A DNA stretch of 64,000 nucleotides. Source: Nematostella vectensis (lineage: Eukaryota > Cnidaria > Anthozoa > Actiniaria > Edwardsiidae). The notes under the pieces are model-generated. The model made no database searches. It saw nothing but the letters and a program-made list of their open reading frames with translations, and had not been told where the DNA came from. Position 1 is the first letter of the stretch, and every line of letters starts with the position of its first letter. The position numbers were made by a program, and so were the translations under genes. The DNA lies in NCBI RefSeq assembly GCF_932526225.1, contig NC_064047.1, positions 1,426,001 to 1,490,000 of the forward strand, given 5' to 3'. Of this stretch, positions 1 through 12,300 are shown piece by piece.

Positions 1-2216
1 TCAAAGGTCGTCATCAGGAGAAGCCTGTGGCTATAGCTGTTGGGAATATTGAGGATGTCAAAAGGTACAGTGTACAGGTTTAAAGGATTCCCGGGTGGCC
101 TGTACTGGACCTGGAATGATCCCAGAACCTGAAGCGATCCCGTACCTTATCCAACAAAGACGATCAGACTCCGGGAATATAATAAATAGAAATATTTAAG
201 CCTTTATACAGTACTCACAATCTTTTTTAATTGAGTTTCTAAAAATGTTTTATGCATGCTTATTATTCCATGTCATCTTTTTTCCCTTCTCCCTTTCTCC
301 AATACTGCAATTCCAAAGGGCTTATATTTTAAAAGACTTGTTCCGGCTTCCAGGGATCAGTTTTGGGGATCGTTTCGGGTGTGTTATCACAATAGCATAG
401 GGCCCCTCACCTATAGTCAGGTTCCTTCCTGGCTGAGACGTGGAAAGTACTGTATTATCCTCTTCTCTGCCATCAATTTGACTTGTCTGTGAGCGTGCTT
501 GTCCTTGTAGTCTTCAGTTCCAAGATGGCTCTTTTTTATTGCATAAAAATGATTTGGAATATGAAGTGCTAAGGGTATGTTGATATAAGCACTATTTAGA
601 TATTTAGCTGTTGATAGTTTACTCCTGATAATCCAAACTTCCAAGTGAAATCAAACTTAGTAGGAGTTGACGGTATCGGGAGATCACTATTGTGTCAGTG
701 ATTGTGCTTTTTGAGTTTAGAAAATGCTGATATAATTATATTGGGTCAATCTATGTTTCATGAATATGATTGTAAAATATAACACAAAAAATTTAAATAT
801 TATAAAATATACACATTAAGAAGTAGAACATTGGTCTAAGGACTATCCCCTAAGGATATCTTATAAACTTTTTGCAGTGTCCTTACAGTAATCCTGACTT
901 AATTATACTTGATAATAAATTTTTAATACTATATCGCACTTCAGAAAGATAATGTTGATTCCCTGTTTTCTATTTATGTGGTATGTACTTTATGCAATCT
1001 GAATCTCCTCATCAGCATTACTCTTGTGGCTGTTAGTGGTAAATACGATTGCTAGAATTGCCGGTGCCTGTAAGCTACTTTTTTTATAAAGTAGTAATGC
1101 AAGGATATCTGGGAAATACTTTATAACTTTGTTATTCTGTATTCAAGACATCAAGTCTAACAAAAAGCATAATATATGTTTCTCCCTTGTTTCAGGAATG
1201 GCTTAATTAAAACTGACACATTTATTGTTCTGTTTCCAGGTGGGGAAAGGTGACTGTTTCTGATGACATCCTCACAGACCTACTTCCTGGTCCAGTTACT
1301 CTAGTGTTTGAGCGCACACCGGAGCTGAATCCAAGCCTAAACCCAGGGACCACTCTCATTGGTATTAGAATACCAAATCACCATTTTGTGAAAAAACTGG
1401 CAAAGGCGTGTGCAGAGCCAATAGCTTTGACGAGTGCCAATCAAAGCAGTGCAATGAGCAGCCTGAAAGTGGAGGAATTTAAAAGCTTGTGGCCTCATTT
1501 AGATTTGGTTGTTGATGGAGGCCCAGTTGGGGATTCTCCCGAGTGTCGTCAGGGCTCAACAGTCATAAACCTCTCTGTTCCAGGGCAGTTCTCTATCATA
1601 AGGGAAGGAAGGTGAGAACAACTCTTGATTACTGTCATTACGGTCTGTGCAACAAACAATAAATACGAGCAAGATTTTTTTCCAACCATATTATTTTCCA
1701 ACTTGGATTTAGCCATCTAGACAAAATCTCTACTTTTTGTACCCCATGGAATTTTGATATTACTGTATTTTGATAAATAATGTTTGTTAAATAATGAGTT
1801 CTTACAAACACTGGAAAGCAAACTCAGTATATCCTACATCTACTTTATCCTTACAAAGTGTTTCAAAATTCTCTACAAAATCAAGCTTTGTGTCCTTCAT
1901 AGATTCACAGAACTTCATGGCTTCAGTTTACAACTGCTTATTTACCAGTCTGTTTTCTTGTGTTTGTAAATTAGTCACTTCTCTATATTTTGTACAAAAA
2001 AGATTTTGGGGCTAACTTGGAAACTGCAGTTTATTTATTTATTTATTTAATTGTTTTTATTTATTTATATTTTATTTATTTGTTTATTTATTTGCTTCTA
2101 GTATATATGTATAGCAAAAATCTTAAGCAAAAATCATTGCTTTTATTCACAGTGCATACCAGCAAACGCTTGATGTCCTTGAAGCAAAGTATGGTCTTAC
2201 AAATACTGAAAGATAA
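1..2216 (+). CDS. YRDC: YRDC, threonylcarbamoyl-AMP synthase (3' part of gene)
   Basis: Exons are <1-64, 1240-1611 and 2153-2216 (stop TAA 2214-2216); the 5' exons lie outside the window. All junctions are GT/AG and keep one frame. The product belongs to the YrdC/Sua5 family, which makes threonylcarbamoyl-AMP from threonine, bicarbonate and ATP for the t6A37 modification of ANN-decoding tRNAs. Visible family motifs are KGR near the start of the window, the DLLPGPVTLV block, GIRIPNH, ALTSANQSS, and the DGG...SPECRQGSTV segment with the typical C-terminal IIREGR. The short last exon gives a tail with EAKYGL, as in animal YRDC. Animal YRDC is about 280 aa, so roughly the C-terminal 60 percent is here. 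No canonical AATAAA was noticed within 600 bp after the stop. Confidence 0.93.
2029..2096. repeat. (TTTA)n microsatellite in YRDC intron
   Basis: Imperfect TTTA/TTTG repeat in the last YRDC intron, about 60 bp upstream of the final acceptor. Confidence 0.85.
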
Positions 2217-3340
2217 CAATTGCAGGATGTTTCAGGATTTGAGATACACACAATATTTGATGATGTAGCATTCTCAGAATAGGGGGTCACACATCATAGC
2301 ATATACTAATCTTCATAGATTAATTACTTTTCATTTAAATTCATTTACAATTTTATATCACATTTTTTATTATTTAACTTTATCTGATACTATCTTCCTT
2401 TGAAGAATGCATCTAGATCAGTTTCAAAAGCAGTTCAATTAATTTGTAAATACTGTCCCTGAGGCGGGCCCAGTAGTATACATATGTCCATTTCTTTAAG
2501 CAGAATTATTGTATATTTATGCACCATGCAATAGACAATTCTATATTACAATTATCGAAATTATTCTACATACATGATTGAGTGCAATGGATGCACCACC
2601 GTTCATTTTTATCCAAATTGTTATACACACTTTATATTTATGTGCTTGTACTAGAGAGAAACCTATTGCTCCTGTAAAATGAGTTTCACACCGTACTTGT
2701 AGGGCTGTATTGTAACCATTTGGTGATAATACTTGGTCTTGTCCTCTGCTGATAAACCTTGTACTAAAACAGACCTAAGGCTGTTTTACATTTCAAAGAG
2801 AACTATTGCATTCCTTTTTTTATTTTTTATTTTTTTAAGTTTTACAATTTTATACATGTAGCGCCTGCGTAGCGGCGCTAAAGGGGGAAGGAAAGGGCCC
2901 GTGGCCGAGCGACATGCATTTGTCTGAAGCTTTGCTGCTTCTCCAGGGACGGGTCCATAGGGGGAGGGGGAGGGGGAGGGGGGTCTAAACCACTCCATGC
3001 TCATGTGACGAGACGAGTTCGACTCCAGTTGACCATGCGCAATTGCAAGTGCTTTCGTACGTTCTTGCCCGAGAGGCGTGTGTTCCCACAGCTCTTTGTT
3101 CTTCTTCCATCTTTTCCGCACCAGGCTACGGTGCACGTGAAACTTCATTCTTTTTTTTATAAGAACCTTTTTTTAAGAACATTTTCTATAAGAGCGTCCA
3201 GGCTGAGATTTCACCAAATTTTAAAAACATGCTTAGATTATGTCGAGGCTCAGATGGCAGAAAAAAATTTCTTTTTTAATCCTTATGCTTTCTAAAATAC
3301 AGAATCGAATTGTGCTCATAGTGGTAAAGGGGGGCATGGA
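2217..3340. other. YRDC 3' flank; no gene recognised
   Basis: AT-rich sequence to about 2845, then a GC-richer segment (2850-3130) with purine-rich runs (GGGGGAGGGGGAGG near 2960). No open frame here shows a recognisable protein pattern. A stretch at 2445-2466 (GTAAATACTGTCCCTGAGGC) reappears with two changes at 4192-4213. Confidence 0.4.
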
Positions 3341-3346
3341 TCGCGT

Positions 3347-3700
3347 TTCACGGAGACTTGAACTTTCTAGATCACGTTTCACGAGGAAGGTTTAATCACG
3401 TTTCACGGACCGAAAAATGGCCTTTTCACATTTCGCGTTTTCAAAAAGCGTAATATCGTTTCCAAAACTCGCAAATACCGTAATATCATGTCCAAAAATC
3501 GCCTTTACAGTATTACCACGTCTAAAATCCAAAAATACTTGTGTTTACGGAATACGACAATGCAAATCTATCTATTTTGGCAAGGTCACATGACTCTCAG
3601 TTCAACATACTCGAGAAAACTTGAGCTAAAACTCGATTCACGGAGACTTGAACTTTCTAGATCACGTTTCACGAGGAAGGTTTAATCACGTTTCACGGAC
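3347..3700. repeat. 64-bp direct repeat pair with CGTTTCACG motif
   Basis: 3347-3410 and 3637-3700 are identical over 64 bp at an offset of 290 bp. Both hold repeated ATCACGTTTCACG motifs, and further CGTTTCACG copies lie at about 3344 and 3754. The sequence between them is not repetitive. No coding pattern was seen. It may be part of a degenerate mobile element. Confidence 0.75.
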
Positions 3701-4223
3701 GTCGAAATGGACGATTTCAAGTTTCTCGACAGTGAAAAATGGCCAAATCTCGTTTCACGAAAAAACCCATTACCACCCTGTAGTAACAACCGGCTTATTA
3801 TTGCTATTGATCATTAGTGTATTTCTCTTCCTAAAATTTCATCGGGTATTATATTCTTACATGTATAAGTATACACTAAAAATTTAAGAACATTGGAATA
3901 ACCTCCAAATGAGGTTCGACGTCAGAGGTAAGTCGTCTTATGCAGGGGCGTACACAGGGTGACAGGTGAAAAATTATAGAAACAACTGTACTTTTTCGTC
4001 AACAGAAATTTATTGTTTGTTGTTAGAAGTTATCAAAAGCAAAGGCTATTAAATTATTTCAATATTCTAGAAACAGCCATTGAACTCGATAATTTCTATC
4101 AAACTTCTAAAACTGACAATTCTTTTTTTTCATTTAACACCTAAAATGTGAAATCTTAAAAGCTTCCCCTACCGTTTGTTCGAGTATTTGTGTAAATACT
4201 GCCCCTAAGGCGGTTTGCTTGAT

Positions 4224-4443
4224 TTACTCGTTGTGTGCTCCCGACACAACCTTACTGTTCAACTCACAAAAGCTTGTAGTGTTGATGTAATTGTACGATT
4301 TGCATGCAGCGCGGGAAGAGCTTCAAGCACTCTTGAGCGCATGAGATAAGACTCTGGGACAACACGGTCTTGATAGCGTAGACCCCAAGTCTCTTGTCGG
4401 CGTAGGCGAGCGAGGGAATGTTGACACTGTAAACTTGATGCAT
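4224..4443 (-). pseudogene. PAN/apple-domain fragment, frameshifted
   Basis: The minus strand reads a coherent segment from about 4443 that includes YSVNIPSLAYADKRLG and SCAQECLKLF. It then matches the second half of an apple domain only in another frame (ACKSYNYINTTSFCELNS, then a stop at 4224-4226). PAN/apple domains have the pattern C-A-Q-x-C-L...C-x-S-Y-N-Y...C-E-L-N, so the two halves fit one domain split by a small indel near 4310-4325. Such domains are abundant in cnidarian secreted proteins. The fragment stands alone, with no flanking exons found, so it is called a remnant. A misread intron is possible but no GT/AG pair fits the gap. Confidence 0.5.
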
Positions 4444-4937
4444 GCCTTGTTATGTTACTACCGATGATGAGAAAATAATTGTAAAAAGGATTAAACGAGG
4501 ATTTGCCTCAATGTTAATCATTGTTGTGCACTTCTGTTTTTCACTCTTGCTAAGTTTGGGTGACATTAGGCAACAGAGTATAAGATAAGAGAGGGACACT
4601 TTGTTACCCGCGCGCCATGTCATTTGCCATCCTGGCTATTTTTAGTAACCACAACCCCACCATTTCGCGTGAGCATTTTTTCTCGCCCTACCCCCATGCT
4701 TTGGCATTTATATCTTGTTGTTTGCCGCTGTTTTGTGACTTGAAACCGAAAAAAAAAAAATTAAAAAGCACTTTGTTTCCAATAATAACATCGAAATTTC
4801 ATTCTTGCATCAAGGATACAGGCAGTTGCGGTTTATTAAGGGGATGTAGTACTTCGAGAATTGCAAGATTTCAAACGAGACTTCATTCAAAATCAAAAGC
4901 AGAAAACCTCGTGCTTCAAACACCGCTTCCGCTCTAA
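4444..4937. other. unassigned intergenic DNA
   Basis: AT-rich sequence with a short A-run near 4750. No gene pattern or clear repeat was recognised on either strand. Confidence 0.4.
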
Positions 4938-5376
4938 TGTGTAGTTCCAGAAAATACCCATACCCCCCCCCCCCCCCCCCCCCCAATGAAGAAAACGTTG
5001 TCGTTTTAGGGGTCTGGTACCTGCGGTACGGCAGCATTAAAAATGACAATAATCATGCAGGTTTTCCATGTAAGGAATATATTAGTTTCCTTATATGGAA
5101 GTGACCGCGTCTGCGAAAAGAAAAATAGTTTTGGCTAAATTTTCTTGATATCGGTGAGGGGATTGGAAATTCCGGGGGTCGGGGGTGGGAGGTTTAAACG
5201 CTAAGGAATTTCCAGATGGGAGGGGGTGTAAAATGCCCTTTTTCTTAACAGTTACTGTATTTATTTTTTTTTCCAGGGGGCTGGAAATTCCAGAGGGGTG
5301 GGGGGCCATACCTCCGACCCGCTCAACAGGGGGGGGGGGGGGGGGGGGGGGTATGGATATTTTCTGGAACTACACA
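4938..5376. mobile_element. non-autonomous inverted-repeat element with poly-C/poly-G inner ends
   Basis: The left end TGTGTAGTTCCAGAAAATA (4938-4956) is the exact reverse complement of the right end at 5358-5376. The match continues through CCCATAC/CCATAC with one mismatch and then into a run of about 20 C on the left and about 20 G on the right. The 439-bp interior has no coding pattern but is G-rich (about 5170-5300). No convincing target duplication was seen, so the superfamily is open. A foldback hairpin with C:G homopolymer arms is expected from single strands. Confidence 0.65.
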
Positions 5377-5893
5377 ATTTGCTGCTTCTTCGTGGTTTCC
5401 CAACATTTATTATCTTCCTAATAGTCCTAATGGTCAAACGAAATCTGTAAGTTAGATATGATATTGATTTTTGTGGATATTACGGTGGAAGAAATCCAAG
5501 AAAAATACATTTCATAAAACTATCCTTGTAGCGAGGGAATGCATTTTGTGATAATAAAAGCCAGCAAGCTGAAATATCTGAGCTTCTCTATAGTGAGAAA
5601 ATAAAGAGGTAGATATTACTGTACTTCTTCGATGTTTTTTCTAGACATTTCTATAACTATTATTAAGTATTTTATACAAGCTGGAGTCGGATTTGAATCA
5701 AACGCGGTATCAAAGCCATTTTATCGCTCGTCGCTATTTTCTTTCCGATTGGCTTGACTTTGCCGCTTAGACAAACAAAACAGTCAAATTATTCAGGGAT
5801 CTAGCTTTCTGTGGGTATATTCACCAATCTTGCTTACTTAAGTTAGATTTGTTTTTTTCTCCTGAGTTATTTAACATGATCTCTCCGTCATTC
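5377..5893. other. unassigned intergenic DNA
   Basis: No gene, RNA or clear repeat was recognised. Composition is AT-rich. Confidence 0.4.
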
Positions 5894-5999
5894 CTATCGA
5901 GTCATCCTCGGAAACCCAGGAGTATTTTGCTCTAACGTTTCACTCGCGAGTGAAACGTAAGAGCAAAATACCCCTGGGTTTCCGAGGATGCTATCGAGT
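5894..5999. mobile_element. 88-bp palindromic MITE with 9-bp target duplication
   Basis: The element at 5903-5990 is a near-perfect palindrome centred on CTCGCGAG. Its terminal 18 bp, CATCCTCGGAAACCCAGG, are exactly inverted at the right end, and only two positions differ along the 44-bp arms. It is flanked by the direct repeat CTATCGAGT at 5894-5902 and 5991-5999. Nearly full-length inverted arms plus a 9-bp duplication fit a Mutator-like MITE; an 8-bp duplication (hAT-like) cannot be excluded. It lies about 320 bp upstream of the GOPC start codon. Confidence 0.85.
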
Positions 6000-6287
6000 T
6001 GGCAAAACAACAACACGCAACCCGCGGGGGAGTAGGACAAAATAAAAGGAGCAAATCCTCACGCGCAGTGGTGGGGTGGTGGTTACTTAAAATAGCCAGT
6101 ATGGGAATCGAAATGAGCCCCCTGCGCGCGGGTAGCGACCAGCTAATGGTCCATTATAAACCAATTACGATAATGGATCTTTCACGAGTGGTAATTTTCT
6201 TCTTATACCGTCGGCCCCTGCGCTTCTATGGCAACGTGTTTTCGCAGAAACCATCTAAACCCAGAATCCCTCACGAGGCGCGAGATG

Positions 6288-6295
6288 TGACGTCA
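6288..6295. promoter_or_regulatory. CRE palindrome at GOPC 5' end
   Basis: TGACGTCA is the full palindromic CREB/ATF site. It sits 20 bp upstream of the GOPC ATG, at the expected core-promoter or 5'UTR position. The start codon lies in AAGATGGCGG (6313-6322), close to the YY1 consensus AANATGGCGGC. No TATA box was seen. The pattern fits a TATA-less housekeeping promoter; binding is inferred. Confidence 0.5.
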
Positions 6296-6314
6296 TCGCT
6301 TGCCACAAATCAAG

Positions 6315-9300
6315 ATGGCGGTCGCAGTGTCGATGTTTCGGTGGCTGGATCTTCTTGAAAAAGAATTCGATAAAGCATTTGTGGACCTCGATCTGCTACT
6401 GGGGGAAATAGATCCGGACCAGAGTGAAATTACCTACGATGGAAGACAGAAAATGACCCAGCTTTCTTCGGCTTTTGCCCAACTTGTTCACAAATCTCAA
6501 ACAATATTTCAGTCAAACGCAAAGTTGGAGGTAAGTTAAGTGGTTGAAAAGTAGCCAAAGTGCTTAAAGACAAGTATGCCTGCATGCAGAAGATTTACGG
6601 AGGCTCTTGAATAAGCAAAAGAGGGCGTGTTATTGTGGTATGACTCCGATTCATTCTCAAGTAAAGGAAATATGGGAAGCAAAAAATGATTCAAAGAAAT
6701 TATTGATTTCGAAATGATCAATTGATGTTGTGGTTAAAGAAATTCTGAACTGTGAAATAACTTGTTTTTTCCCACTTCTTGATGCTTTGAGGTTGAGTTG
6801 TTTTTGTTACTATAGATGTTATTTAAATATAAGTTAAAGAATGTAATAAAACAGAATCAGCCTGGCTTTAGTGGTCATTCCTTTTTTATTGATACATTTC
6901 TTTTGTTCAAAAATACAAAACGCAAAAATGGATAAGCAAGTATTTCACACAACGGCAACGCATTGGGCCTCAAAGGATCTACGCATTCAGATTTACCAAA
7001 CAAATTCTTCACAGCATGGTGATAAAAGCACAATCTTTTAAAACAGTTTTATCGAAAATGCAATACACATGACAACATTTTATTTTTGTCCGCAGCACTC
7101 ACACCGATAGTTATTATAACGCCACCTCGGATTTCTATCTGTTAGGATTTCACTGATAGTTTATTCCTCTGACTTCGACTTTCTCCGATCGAGGCAATGA
7201 ATAGTTCAACAACAAAATCCAATGAGATCAACAAGAAAGGATCAAATATCCAATGGCTGGAACTGGAATCTAAACAGTTGTACAAGTCATTTTATTACTT
7301 TTATAATAATATCGAGAACATGACAATAATTAAAGAATGAAATTTGAGAAGATTTCAAGCGGGAAAAGTCAATAACAATAGCAATCGAGGGTGTTGGTTT
7401 AATGAAAGTTAAAAGACATTTTTATTTACCTCAACCCCACTTCTCCATGCTAGATTCATGCGAGTCCATATTTATCAACCTATGCTACTTCATCGAAAAG
7501 TACCTCTAAAGTTGAATCATTGTCTTTCAGTTTCCCATTCAGCGTTGAAAACAACACTTCCAGTTCCATTCGTAAACCGTAGTTCTGTAATGTCAAGGTT
7601 TTTTTAATGCTTTCACCTTTTACAAGTTCAGAATCAACTTCCTTACGGCTGGAGTTCACCATAGAAGACTGAACTCACATTTGTGTATTTTCACAGTGTT
7701 TTATAGTATTATAAAAAGCTTTGGCTGTGTCTCCTTTTCACCAGATGAGCCTTCAATGATCAGTTTGCCATGCGCTCTGATAGTGATATGGCGGAAACTC
7801 GCATCCACCTTCCTTGAAAACCATCTCAAACTCCTTACTGTCTTCTTCTGTTGAACTCTTGATTGTCACTGGGGTCTGTGAGCTCTAAGCCTCTTGGCCT
7901 GGTACTTTCGATCAATGATGCCATTATTCCACTGAGTTCTGGGGCTTTGACTTCGGATCTCCTATATGATTCAACACTAAGATTTCACGCCGTACCATGG
8001 TTGTGAAGTCACCACAGGCCTCCCAACGGTCCAAATTTGGCCCCAGTCTGCGAGACATTTTCTTTCGACGGAAATTTTATAAAAAATCCAAAAACCAACA
8101 AAAATGAAGCGCCTTTTTTATTCAAGCTTGCTTAACCTCTAGACTTATGTATTAGCAAAATAAAGCTTTTGTTTCTGACCTAGCTTAAAGAAAAACTTGA
8201 CTCAAACTAAAAGAGGAAAATGCTTAAAACATGTGGGATATCGCTAGAGTCTTTCTTGTTCTCCTTTTCTTTACATTTCTGCCGTTACTGGAACTGTCAT
8301 CTGTTTAGCTATATCCAATATGCGTAAACTTGAGCATAGGCGACAAGTTCAGGCTCTTCTATTATTTTTTAAATCATATAGGATGCAACAGGCTACTTAT
8401 ATTGCCAACTTCTTTGTAACCCAGTCTTCACAGTATAATTTTACACAGCCATCCTATCAATCGTTATATATGCATAACTCTTTCTACTACCTGATATCAC
8501 ATTTTTGGAACCAACTACCTAACTCTGCTAAAGCTGCTAATTCCATCTCTGAGTTTCGCAAGAACCTACCCGACATCATTCCACATGGCTGCCAATGCAG
8601 CAACTGTATTTAAATTCTCCCTTTTTCCCATAATTAGAATTATTATGTTATGTGTAATGTAATCGTTGTCAGTAGTGTTGTCGAGCGTTTGTACCATGAG
8701 CTCCCCGAGCTCGGGAGACTGGGTGACCACTCCTCACGTCATCGACGGAAAATAAATTATTGTATTGTATTGTATTGTATTGTATTGTTACTATCGTAAG
8801 ATGTTTGTTTTGGTGAATGGAAACATGTAGATTTTTCATTGATTAGAAATTGAATAATCATAAAAACATTTTCAGAATAGATGTAACTGCTACATTGAGT
8901 TTTTCGATAAATTGTTCTTGTGGACAGAACATTTGAATGATATTTATTTTCTCCTAGGCAGAGCTCGTTGCCCTTAGACATGATGTTGTGGAAGAACAAG
9001 CCACTAAACGTGTATTAGAGAAAGAGGTCAATAATCTGCTATTACAGCTCCATGCCGTTCAATTACAACTGCACACAACGTCAGGAACTCACCTTGAGTC
9101 AGATAATATAAGAAGCAAATTGGTAAGTTTAAGTGACTAACTTACCTGGTTTTTGCTCAGAAAAAAGTTAAATGATCACAGTCCTTTTCACATTGTGTGC
9201 TGGAGACTTGCTGCTTTCAGGCCAAGCGGTAAGTGGTGGTAGTCAATAAAATAAAATAAAGCCTCTAGACTATTAGTCCTCTTAGTCCTTATGCAAGGCA

Positions 9301-12300
9301 CACAAATTGTGATACATCTTTTAGTGAATTTGTCCAGAATTTGGAAAATATTTATGAGGCTGTGTTATTTTCTCTTTTTTTAGCTGGTTCAACATGTTTG
9401 CAATACAAAACAAAATTAATTATATTCTGTCTAACATTTGACAGCTAATTGTGTGTGTTCTATGTATTCTTTATTTGCATTAAAAAATCATTTAACATTA
9501 TGATCTACTACCAACGCATAGTGAAATTGCAAGTAAGACAGGTTTTCGAACCTACTGTAGCATAATAGGTGTGATTTCATCAATTGTTTTCTTTATTTGT
9601 AGGAACTAGAGATTTCCAAATATAAAGCAGATGCTATGAAGGAGGCTAAGCTCGATTGCCAGGTTAGGCAGCTAGAAAAGGAAAACGCTGCACTGAGAAA
9701 ACATATTTTCTCCTTACAAGGTGAAGTGTATGGTGCTCGGCTTGCTGCTAAATATCTCGACAAGGAATTGGCTGGAAGGTAAGTGCTGTCTTGTAATGGG
9801 AATTTGCATTTTAGCAAATGCAAACAGGCTAAAATGATAGAAACAGTTGCCTATTAGGCAGATAAAAGTCATCACCATATTATCATCAATTTCATCAACT
9901 ACCATTGTGATTGTCATCACTACCTTTATCATCATCATTATCATCATCATGAGAATCATCACAAGCATCAATTTGTAGCAGAGTAAAACACTACATCATT
10001 TTATGATTTTTTTGTGGATCTCATTGGCACAGAAGGGTTATAAGAAATGTATATTAATTTTCATTATCAGGTTTATGTTGTGCAATTTGTTGTTGAGATT
10101 ACCACCTGTTATTTTCCTCCAAACATTAGCCATCTCACATACATTTACTCGGGGATTTTAACGTGGAGAAATTTTATCCTGATTCAATTTGGGAGACCAG
10201 TACAAAACAAGTGGCGGTTGTGACCCACCTTATTGCATGAAAAAATGAAGTACAACTCCTCTAACATCTTTTCCCAATTTTTGCAGAATACAGCAGATTC
10301 AATTATTAGGGCGTGACATGCGAGGAGCAGAGCACGACAAATTATGGAATCAGATCGAAGCTGAAATCCATCTTCACAGACATAAAACTGTTATACGAGC
10401 ATGCAGGGGGCGTAAGGACCCTCGTAACAAGCCTCCCCAGCCACCGCCCCCAGAACCAACGGAAAATGATGAGGATGCAGATTCGATATCGCGGAAACGG
10501 CGGGGGATAGGGGAGCCTAGAACAGTTATAGTCAACAAAGACAAAACTGAAGGTTTAGGGATATCAATAACGGTAAGCTTTTTATTCTTACTTACTGTAT
10601 CAAGAATCCCTAACAATAAAATACTGTAGCCGAAGATGAAACTACTTAGTTTTGGTTATTTTGTAGTTTTATATTTTGTAAATACTGCAATTGAAAACAA
10701 AGGGATAACAGTTGCTGATTAAGGCTTCATTACCTCTCTTTTATTTGGTATCACGCTACAAGGTTCACAGTAGCTCTATTTGAAATAGCACAAACCTTGT
10801 CAGAAGAGTGGCATGTCATTATTATACTAGCCAATAACAATGATATGAGTCTCTTGATATTCGAGTTGGAAATCACATTAACTCATTAGTTGGCAATTAA
10901 ATATTGATAAACATCTTTTTTTCCTGTAACTTGAGAATCACTCAGTTGTTGTCTGCTGGGAGAAATATATTCTGGAAAAATTCATCTGATTTTTACTTTC
11001 CAATCTCTAACAAGAGATTTGACTTATTTCTTGAACATTTATTTTGTTTATTAGGGAGGAAAAGAGCACGGAGTCCCCATCCTGATATCAGAGATACATG
11101 ACGGCATGCCAGCTGCAAGATGCGGTGGCCTGTACGTCGGTGATGCAATACTTGCCGTTAATGGCATAGACTTACAAGATGCCAAGCATAACGATGCAGT
11201 AAAGATTCTGTCAAGTATACATGGTGAAATCACTATGGAGGTGCTGTATGTAGCTCCTGATGATTCCAGCGACGAGGAAGAGGATGCATGGGAGGAGGAC
11301 GACACAAGGAGGTAAGCACTTTAGAAGTAGTTTTACTAATCTCAGCAGAAACAGATTCAGGATTTCTTGAAGGTGGTCTCCGCACAGACAAATGGGGAGC
11401 AACAATATCTAAAACATACAGTGCAGTATACTGTATGTTGGGAGGTAAAGTTGTGTATTTTAGGTCCCATGCATTTTCTTTTATGAATTTCAGACCAAAG
11501 GAAAAGGCACTGCCCTGCTCCCCTCCCTGTACCTCCCCTCCCTTTACCTGTACCTCCCCTCCCTGTACCTGCTCCCCTCCCTGTACCTGCTCCCCTCCCT
11601 GTACCTGTACCTCCCCTTCCTGTACTTGCTCCCCTTCCTGTACCTGCTCCCCTCCCTGTACCTCCCCTCCCCTCCCCTCCCTGTACTGTACCTCCCCTCC
11701 ATGTACCTGCTCCCCTCCCTGTACCTGCTTCCCTCCCTGTACCTGCTCCCCTCCCTGTACCTCCCCTCCCCTCCCTGTACCTGTACCTCCCCTCCCTGTA
11801 CCTGCTCCCCTCCCTGTACCTCCCCTCCCCTCCCTGTACCTGAACCTCCCCTCCCTGTACCTGTCACTTCATTCTTGCAACTCTTATAAATTTTAAGTGC
11901 AGAATACATCATATTTATATGCTCAAATAGAGGTGTTGAGAAGGGGGGGCTACATTTTGGCTTTTGGTAGCCCAGTTTCTTTAGGGGAGGGGGTTGGAAG
12001 CTATTTTAAAATGTGTTACCAACCTAAAGGGAGTATAAAAAGTACTGAGAATTGTTGTAAGATTATGATTCCGTTGATTTTATTCAATAGATACAGCATG
12101 CTTGGAAAGACAGAGGACCCCGCCCGGGAACTAGCAAATGGAGACGTCTTCATGACAAACTCTCCTGGAGATTCCATGAGGTTTGTGAAGAACTGTTTGC
12201 CTTTCTATCCGTTTCATTATCATCGTCATCACCATCACCACCATCATCACCATTATCATTATCATCCTTATCATTTGCACAGAGCTGTAGCAAGCCTTAA

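Noticed and set aside
2786-3148. 120-codon minus-strand frame rich in Pro, Ser and basic residues
   Set aside because: It follows a purine-rich low-complexity stretch and has no conserved pattern.
5999-6358. 119-codon frame overlapping the GOPC start
   Set aside because: It is in another frame from GOPC exon 1, shows no protein pattern and starts inside the MITE flank.
11288-11912. Cys/Pro/Ser-rich frame of 202 codons and its minus-strand counterpart
   Set aside because: They are translations of the C-rich minisatellite in GOPC intron 5; the GOPC frame leaves exon 5 at 11311.
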